Source: JADMIH01 sp036399775
GTDB taxonomy: Bacteria > Chloroflexota > Chloroflexia > QHBQ01 > JADMIH01
Reading direction: 5' to 3'
Assembly (NCBI GenBank): GCA_036399775.1
Contig: DASWMJ010000048.1
Coordinates: forward strand, 34,531 to 98,530
Length of the DNA: 64,000 nt
The notes below the pieces were generated by a model. That model had not been told where the DNA came from. It saw nothing but the letters and a program-made list of their open reading frames with translations, and searched no databases. The position numbers and the translations under genes were made by a program. Positions 58,872-64,000 of this stretch are shown one piece after another (position 1 is the stretch's first letter; every line of letters begins with the position of its first letter).

Positions 58872-61205
58872 ATGGCACCGCGCACGCTCATGCGCCCTCG
58901 CAAGACAGCCCGCACTTTGACCCCTTTTCTTATGATTTGCCTCACGGTGGCAGCTTTGGTGAGCCTCGCGGGTGGAACCGCCACCCCGGCCACGAGCGCA
59001 GCCGCCCCCGCCGCCCCCAATTCGCAGTACGGATTCGTCATGGCGCTGCTCGACAACAACAGCGACGTGAAAGATATGGGCTTCAACTGGGTGCAATACG
59101 GCGTCTACTGGATGGACGCCGAGCCAAACCCGGACGAGTATACCTGGGGCCACGTTGACAACATAGTGAACGGGGCGAGAGAAGCCCGCCTCAACCTGCT
59201 TATCCGCGTGAGCAGGCCGCCGGAGTGGGCGCGCGACCCAACCTGCGCGACGGTTGATACGTGCCCTCCGCAGGACACCAGCGACTTCGGTGATTTCGCC
59301 TACCAGTTGGCCGCCCACGTCAGGCCCATGATAGCGCCGTACAGGGTAGCCTACGAAATCTGGAACGAGCCTAATACCGACATAGAATGGGGCAATATGT
59401 GCCCACAGCCTGCCCGCTACGCCGCGCTGCTACAGGCTGCCTACAACCCCATCAAGAGCGCGGACCCGCAGGCGACGGTGGTGGCGGGGGCGGTAACTAC
59501 CGTGGGTGAGCGCGTGCTGCGTGGCTCGAATTGCTACACGGACGACATCACCTACCTTGAGCAGATGTACGCCTCAGGAGCCGCGCCCAATTTCGACGTT
59601 TTGAGCGACCACCCCTACGGCTTCGCTTCCGCCCCGGAGACCGACCCCGCGACGAGCAGCAATCGCCTCAACTTCCGCCGGGCCGAGCGCCACCGCGAGA
59701 TCATGTTGCAGTACGGCGATGAAACGAAGCAGATCTGGGCCACCGAAATGGGGTGGGCGATAGATCCGAGATTGGCGGGGGTAGATTGCAATCGCCCTGA
59801 TTGGTTCTACGTGTATAGCCCCGCGCAGCAGGCCGACTACCTCGTGCGAGCCTTGAGGTGGGCAAGGTCGTACTGGCCCTGGATGGGGCCGATGTTCGTG
59901 TTCAATTACGATTTCAGCGAAGCGTCCTGGTACGAGACGTGCCATGCCTTCCGCTTCTGGTCGGTTTCGGGACAACCGGCGCAGGGTGCGTTAGCGGGGT
60001 TTGTGCAGAACCCACCGGCAACCTACACGCCCATAGCCACGCCCAGCCGGACGGCCACTTCTACCCCCTACGTAGACGCGCCCCCCTCTATACAGGCGGT
60101 ACGCTATAACCGGACCGGATTCTCGGAGGCAGGCGGCACGCTGATTATTGAGGTGGACGCACGGGACAACGACGCCACACCCATTGACACGGTGCATATA
60201 ACCCTGCAATACCCCAATGGCGCGACCCAGCTTTTCACGCTCGACCTCGTAGCGGGCACCAACCAGCAAGGCACATGGCGCGTCTCGATACCGATAGCCG
60301 CCAACGACACGAACGAAAGCCAGGTGTACACCGCCAGCCCCTACGTGGTGGAAAGCTTCCCCCCGCGCAGGGTCGTGAACGCGCCCGCCCAGCAGATCAC
60401 GGTGTCGAGCACGCGCTTCTCGGACGTACCAGAGGACTTCTGGGCGTACAGCTTCATCGAGTACCTGGCGAGCGGAGGCGTAATAGGTGGTTATGACGAT
60501 GGCTCGTTCAGGCCGAACAACGCTACCACGCGCGCCCAGTTGACGAAGATCGTCGTGCTTGGGTTCAATCTCCCACAGGTGACACCGGGCAACGCGCAGT
60601 TCGCGGACGTGCCCGCAGGCAGCACCTTCTACACTTACGTGGCTACGGCCTACGGCAGGGGGTTGATAACGGGCTACCCTTGCGGCGGGCAGGGCGAGCC
60701 GTGCGACGCCCAGAGCAGGCCCTACTTCCGCCCCAACGCCAACGTCACGCGCGCCCAAATAGCGAAGATAGTGGTGTTAGCGGCAGAGTGGAGGCTGATC
60801 AACCCACCCAACGCCGCGTTCCAGGACGTGCCACCGGACTCGACGTTCTACCAGCACGTAGAGACGGCGTTCGCGCATAATATCCTGGGGGGTTATGAGT
60901 GCGGGGGCCTGGGCGAGCCTTGCGATGCCCGGAGGAGACCATACTTCCGCCCCGGCAACAACGCAACCAGGGCGCAAATAAGCAAAATGGTCTACCTAGC
61001 GGTTACAGAGGCTGCGCCTACACCCACGCCTGCGCCCACTTCCACAAGCACCGCCATCCCCAGCCCAACAGAGACAAGCACCGCGCTCCCCAGCCCAACG
61101 GAGACAAGCACGGCTACGCCTGTACTAAAGAACCCGGCAATCTCAACCGCCACAGTAACTCCTGGAGCTAAGTCCCCCACACCGACTGCACCTGGTAAAC
61201 GATAA
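58872..61205 (+). CDS. GH39-like glycoside hydrolase with three SLH domains and Pro/Thr tail
   Basis: The start is ATG 58872, with AGAGAGGAAG upstream; 777 residues. A signal peptide (LTPFLMICLTVAALVSLAGG) leads into a GH-A barrel (about 55-380) with predicted acid/base Glu166 (YEIWNEPNTD) and nucleophile Glu292 (IWATEMGWAID). A fibronectin-like beta domain (about 400-510) follows, then three SLH domains (about 515-715), and a tail of SPTETSTA-like repeats that is probably extended or glycosylated. It is a surface-displayed paralogue of the enzyme at 8992; the Pro/Thr tail is an extra. Confidence 0.85.
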   Translation: MAPRTLMRPRKTARTLTPFLMICLTVAALVSLAGGTATPATSAAAPAAPNSQYGFVMALLDNNSDVKDMGFNWVQYGVYWMDAEPNPDEYTWGHVDNIVNGAREARLNLLIRVSRPPEWARDPTCATVDTCPPQDTSDFGDFAYQLAAHVRPMIAPYRVAYEIWNEPNTDIEWGNMCPQPARYAALLQAAYNPIKSADPQATVVAGAVTTVGERVLRGSNCYTDDITYLEQMYASGAAPNFDVLSDHPYGFASAPETDPATSSNRLNFRRAERHREIMLQYGDETKQIWATEMGWAIDPRLAGVDCNRPDWFYVYSPAQQADYLVRALRWARSYWPWMGPMFVFNYDFSEASWYETCHAFRFWSVSGQPAQGALAGFVQNPPATYTPIATPSRTATSTPYVDAPPSIQAVRYNRTGFSEAGGTLIIEVDARDNDATPIDTVHITLQYPNGATQLFTLDLVAGTNQQGTWRVSIPIAANDTNESQVYTASPYVVESFPPRRVVNAPAQQITVSSTRFSDVPEDFWAYSFIEYLASGGVIGGYDDGSFRPNNATTRAQLTKIVVLGFNLPQVTPGNAQFADVPAGSTFYTYVATAYGRGLITGYPCGGQGEPCDAQSRPYFRPNANVTRAQIAKIVVLAAEWRLINPPNAAFQDVPPDSTFYQHVETAFAHNILGGYECGGLGEPCDARRRPYFRPGNNATRAQISKMVYLAVTEAAPTPTPAPTSTSTAIPSPTETSTALPSPTETSTATPVLKNPAISTATVTPGAKSPTPTAPGKR

Positions 61206-61253
61206 ATATGGGCAATCTAACGGAGTAGAGATGTAAGGGAGCGCCACCCCAAC

Positions 61254-61387
61254 ATCCATGTCATTCTGAACGAAGTGAAGAAGCTCGCTCCTCGCGTACT
61301 GGGTTGGGGTGACGCCAGGGTGAGATGACAAAGGCGAGAAGATGCGCGACGGGCGAGATTCTTCGCTGCGCTCAGAATGACATGGAT
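61254..61387. repeat. Family F element with 16-base perfect outer arms
   Basis: ATCCATGTCATTCTGA (61254-61269) and TCAGAATGACATGGAT (61372-61387) are exact complements. The interior repeats the AAGCTCGCTCCTCGCG pattern. A short family A copy (CCTGATCCCTGACCCCTGGTC) follows at 61440-61471. No gene lies between the SLH gene and pfp. Confidence 0.85.
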
Positions 61388-61559
61388 GGTGGGTTCGTTA
61401 TCCTGAACATACTGCCTCACTTTGCAATACCCCCGAACCTGATCCCTGACCCCTGGTCCCTGACCCCTAATGTGTGTTATTATATGCTGCTCTAGCGCAT
61501 AGATGCGTGGGAGAGGTCAGTTCCGGCTGACCATCTTGCAAATAGGAGCAGCAGTGGTT

Positions 61560-62816
61560 ATGGAGCACCGCCAGTCTGAGGGCGCGGGCCAACCCGCTAC
61601 ACTCATAGTCGGCCAGTCGGGTGGGCCTACGGCAGCCATCAACTCTTCTCTCGTGGGCGTGTTGCGCGAGGCGAAGTCGCAGGGCATCAAGCGCGTGTAC
61701 GGCATGCGGTACGGTATACGTGGCCTGCTCACAGGCGATCTTGTAGACCTGAGCAATCTCCCTAACGAGGTACTTCCCGCCCTCCAACAGACCCCCTCCT
61801 CGGCCCTGGGCGGGTGCCGCTATCGCCTCACCGACGCCGACATCCCCCTGGCACTCTCAACCTTGCAGGAGCACGGGATACAGTACATGGTCTATATCGG
61901 AGGCAACGACTCCGCAGATACCTCGCACCGGCTGGCCCAGGCGGCCCGCGAGCGCGAAACCGACTTGCGGGTGATAGCTGTCCCCAAGACCATTGACAAC
62001 GACCTGCCTGTGACCGACCATTGCCCAGGCTACGGCTCTGCCGCCCGCTATATGGCAATCTCTACCCTCGAAACTACCCTCGACACCAAGACGATGCCCG
62101 ATATTTACCCGGTCAAAGTCCTGGAGACGATGGGCAGGCACGCCGGGTGGCTGGCGGCATCTTCGGCGCTGGCGCAGGTGACGGGCTGGGACACCCCACA
62201 TCTGATTTACATACCCGAATGCCCGAAGGACATAGACGAGATGCTGCAAGAGGTCCAGCAGTGTTACCAGGAGAAGGGGCACGCGGTCATCGTCATGTCG
62301 GAGAACGTCAGAATAAGGGACGGCAGGCCCCTGGCGGTGGCAGGCATGGAGGTCCTCAACGAGGGGAGAGCCGACGTGGCAGGCAAGCCCGACTTTGTAG
62401 ACTCCTTCGGCCATTCCTATTATCGAGCGGTGGGCGCGGGGTGGGTGCTGACGCAGCTTATTACAAAGAAGCTTGATTTGAGAGCGCGCCTGGACCAGCC
62501 GGGCACCTTGCAGCGTATGTCGCAAGCCCACCAGAGCGAAGTTGACCTGATAGAGTCGGAAGAATGCGGACGCGCTGCCGTGCGGGCCGCCCTCGCGGGC
62601 ACGTCCGACCTGATGGTGATCCTGGAACGCGCCGAGAGTCCAACTTACAGGTGTACCATAGGCACCGCCGCGCTAGAGCAGATCGCCAACATAGAGAAGC
62701 GCATGCCCGCCGACTTCATCACGCCGGAACAAAACTTCGTCACCCAGGCGTTCATAGATTACGCGCTACCCCTCATCGGCGGCGCGCTCCCTCAGTACGT
62801 AGAGCTACAAACGTAA
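61560..62816 (+). CDS. pfp: Pyrophosphate-dependent phosphofructokinase
   Basis: The start is taken at ATG 61560 (AGGAGC upstream; 418 residues); an ATG at 61503 is also possible and TATTAT lies at 61478. The phosphoryl-donor site points to pyrophosphate rather than ATP: GGNDS (114-118), where ATP enzymes have GGDGS, and PKTIDND (142-148), where ATP enzymes have PGTIDND. MGRHAGW (191-197) binds fructose 6-phosphate. The enzyme works reversibly in glycolysis and gluconeogenesis. Its TAA lies in the arm of a composite element. Confidence 0.88.
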   Translation: MEHRQSEGAGQPATLIVGQSGGPTAAINSSLVGVLREAKSQGIKRVYGMRYGIRGLLTGDLVDLSNLPNEVLPALQQTPSSALGGCRYRLTDADIPLALSTLQEHGIQYMVYIGGNDSADTSHRLAQAARERETDLRVIAVPKTIDNDLPVTDHCPGYGSAARYMAISTLETTLDTKTMPDIYPVKVLETMGRHAGWLAASSALAQVTGWDTPHLIYIPECPKDIDEMLQEVQQCYQEKGHAVIVMSENVRIRDGRPLAVAGMEVLNEGRADVAGKPDFVDSFGHSYYRAVGAGWVLTQLITKKLDLRARLDQPGTLQRMSQAHQSEVDLIESEECGRAAVRAALAGTSDLMVILERAESPTYRCTIGTAALEQIANIEKRMPADFITPEQNFVTQAFIDYALPLIGGALPQYVELQT

Positions 62817-62973
62817 AACGTATTGCGTATTGCGTATTGCGTATTGCGTATTGCGTAAGGGTTGAACCACAAAGACACAAACAACACTAAGATCTAGGAT
62901 TGAACCGCAGAGACGCTGAATCTATTTAGGGTATTACGCAATACGCAATACGCAATACGCAATACGTTTTACG
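62812..62973. repeat. Composite palindromic element 4, overlapping the pfp stop codon
   Basis: The left arm (62812-62857) begins CGTAAAACGTATTGCGTATT and repeats TTGCGTA; the right arm (62933-62973) is its complement. Inside are TTGAACCACAAAGACACAAA and TTGAACCGCAGAGACGC. It ends two bases before the ribosome site of the next gene. Confidence 0.9.
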
Positions 62974-62987
62974 CATAGGAGAGAAGA

Positions 62988-63836
62988 ATGGCAATAAACA
63001 AAGTAGGTGTAGTTGGCGCGGGTACTATGGGCAATGGGATCGCTCAGGTGTTCGCGGCTTCGGGGTTCCAGGTGAAGATGCGCGACGTTGGGCAAGCGCC
63101 GCTTGACAGGGCGATGGCGACTATTCAGAAGAGCCTGGGCAAGCTGGTGGAGAAGGGCAAGCTCTCGGCGGACGATAGCGAAGCGGCGGTGAGAAGAATC
63201 ACCACGACTACCGCGTTGAGCGATCTGGGCGACTGCGACCTGGTAGTGGAGGCCATATTCGAGAACTTCGAGGCTAAGGCGGCTGCCTTCCGAGAGCTTG
63301 ACGGGCTGCTCGCACCGGAAGCTATACTCGCATCTAATACTTCATCTATAGATATTACGCGGCTGGCCGCAGTCACGAAGCGCGCCGACCGCTTCATAGG
63401 TATGCACTTCTTCAACCCGGTGCCTCTCATGTCGCTGGTCGAGGTCATACGCGGCCTCGCGACCAGCGATGAGACATACGAGACGGTGCGCGACCTGGCG
63501 GTTAAGCTGGGCAAGACCCCTGTGGAAGTGAAAGACTACCCCGGCTTCGTGTCGAATCGCGTGCTCATGCCGATGATAAACGAGGCTGTCTTTGCTCTCT
63601 ACGAGAACGTTGCATCCAAAGAGGACATTGACACGGTGATGAAGCTGGGCATGAACCACCCGATGGGGCCCCTCACCCTAGCAGACTTCATCGGCCTGGA
63701 CGTTTGCCTGGACATACTCTACGTTCTATATGACGGCTTCAAAGACCCCAAGTACCGCCCCTGCCCCCTGCTGGTAAAGATGGTCCAGGCAGGCAAGCTA
63801 GGGCGAAAGTCAGGAGAAGGCTTCTACAAGTATTAG
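62988..63836 (+). CDS. hbd: 3-hydroxybutyryl-CoA dehydrogenase
   Basis: The 282-residue NAD-dependent enzyme oxidises or makes 3-hydroxyacyl-CoA. It has the dinucleotide-binding VGVVGAGTMGNGIAQ, VEAIFENFEAK, the catalytic-site HFFNPVPLMSLVEVI, and KDYPGFVSNRVL with the conserved asparagine; the C-terminal helical domain ends in SGEGFYKY. Its length (about 282) is that of the short, stand-alone form. AGGAGAGA lies eight bases before the ATG. Confidence 0.93.
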   Translation: MAINKVGVVGAGTMGNGIAQVFAASGFQVKMRDVGQAPLDRAMATIQKSLGKLVEKGKLSADDSEAAVRRITTTTALSDLGDCDLVVEAIFENFEAKAAAFRELDGLLAPEAILASNTSSIDITRLAAVTKRADRFIGMHFFNPVPLMSLVEVIRGLATSDETYETVRDLAVKLGKTPVEVKDYPGFVSNRVLMPMINEAVFALYENVASKEDIDTVMKLGMNHPMGPLTLADFIGLDVCLDILYVLYDGFKDPKYRPCPLLVKMVQAGKLGRKSGEGFYKY

Positions 63837-63839
63837 GCC

Positions 63840-63885
63840 CGTATTGCGTATTGCGTATTGCGTATTGCGTATTGCGTATTACGTA
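63840..63885. repeat. Family C arm (GTATTGCGTATTGCG units), no partner visible
   Basis: Five units of CGTATTG follow the hbd stop by three bases. A matching inverted arm is not present before the window ends. Confidence 0.8.
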
Positions 63886-63970
63886 ACGAATGGTGCTAGT
63901 AGAGAATTGACAAAAACATAGGGTTCTCGGAAGCTGTTGTTGTCAAGACCACAGCCAAAGGAGAAGCCCT

Positions 63971-64000
63971 ATGTCTACCCTCGATTTTATCACAGAACTG
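63971..64000 (+). CDS. Start of a gene cut by the window edge, possibly a transposase
   Basis: An ATG with AAGGAG eight bases upstream opens a frame reading MSTLDFITEL. That start resembles IS982-type transposases from memory only. TTGACA at 63907-63912 may be a -35. Only ten codons are visible. Confidence 0.35.
   Translation, partial: MSTLDFITEL

Overview
The window is high-GC bacterial chromosome. I judge it to come from a member of the Chloroflexota, with moderate confidence and from family recall only, no search. The reasons are several secreted proteins with S-layer homology (SLH) domains, secreted modules of the FGYP/ERxRFEYHPEN type that I associate with that phylum, a nusA-rnpM-infB-rbfA-nrnA-truB-ribF cluster without rimP beside nusA, a pyrophosphate-type phosphofructokinase, and intergenic spaces packed with iterated hairpin repeats. 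I see no rRNA, tRNA or CRISPR array.

Layout. Positions 3-8447: the end of a family 2 glycosyltransferase, then a tight operon with a pseudo-JAMM/LysM membrane protein, a secreted GH39-like hydrolase, a DUF2142 membrane protein and a Trm112-methyltransferase fusion; this looks like envelope or exopolysaccharide work. 8465-14981: a MITE-like element, an SLH-anchored GH39-like enzyme, two envelope proteins of unknown function, a flippase-like protein and a D-amino-acid oxidase. 15268-21756: a glyoxylate-bypass cluster (aceK, aceB, aceA) interrupted and followed by two VapBC-type toxin-antitoxin pairs. 21785-24657: a two-component system. 25003-30264: a membrane protein, TyrA-like dehydrogenase, MFS exporter, solo LuxR regulator and a secreted repeat protein. 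30326-39052: the nusA-to-ribF translation and RNA-maturation cluster, with a promoter and apparent attenuator in front of nusA. 39344-45523: M23 peptidase, URO-D-family protein, alaS and a DUF433/DUF5615 toxin-antitoxin pair. 45581-51072: a minus-strand run of mutL, adenine deaminase, M16 peptidase and pncC. 51428-63836: a tyrosine phosphatase, a GGDEF protein, a GT-C glycosyltransferase, a SWIM protein, a beta-lactamase-fold protein, a third GH39-like SLH protein, PPi-phosphofructokinase and 3-hydroxyacyl-CoA dehydrogenase. A new coding region, perhaps a transposase, begins at 63971.

The most unusual content lies between the genes. At least eight families of short iterated, mostly inverted repeats fill nearly every spacer. 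Several arms contain the stop codon of the upstream gene, and copies occur in frame inside truB, the MFS exporter and the DUF2142 gene. One composite type (outer CGT-rich arms around an AACCGCAAAGACGC core) recurs four times with the same layout, always starting at a stop codon. A MITE with TA ends has jumped into a 15-base tandem array at 40577-40764. A second regularity is a -10 hexamer exactly six bases before the ATG of several genes, which points to leaderless mRNAs.

Spacers longer than about 300 bases (8448-8991, 10909-11250, 24658-25002, 37796-38110, 40022-40837, 51073-51427, 56521-57116, 58569-58871, 61206-61559) contain only these repeats, hairpins, promoters and, at 38013, one possible small gene.
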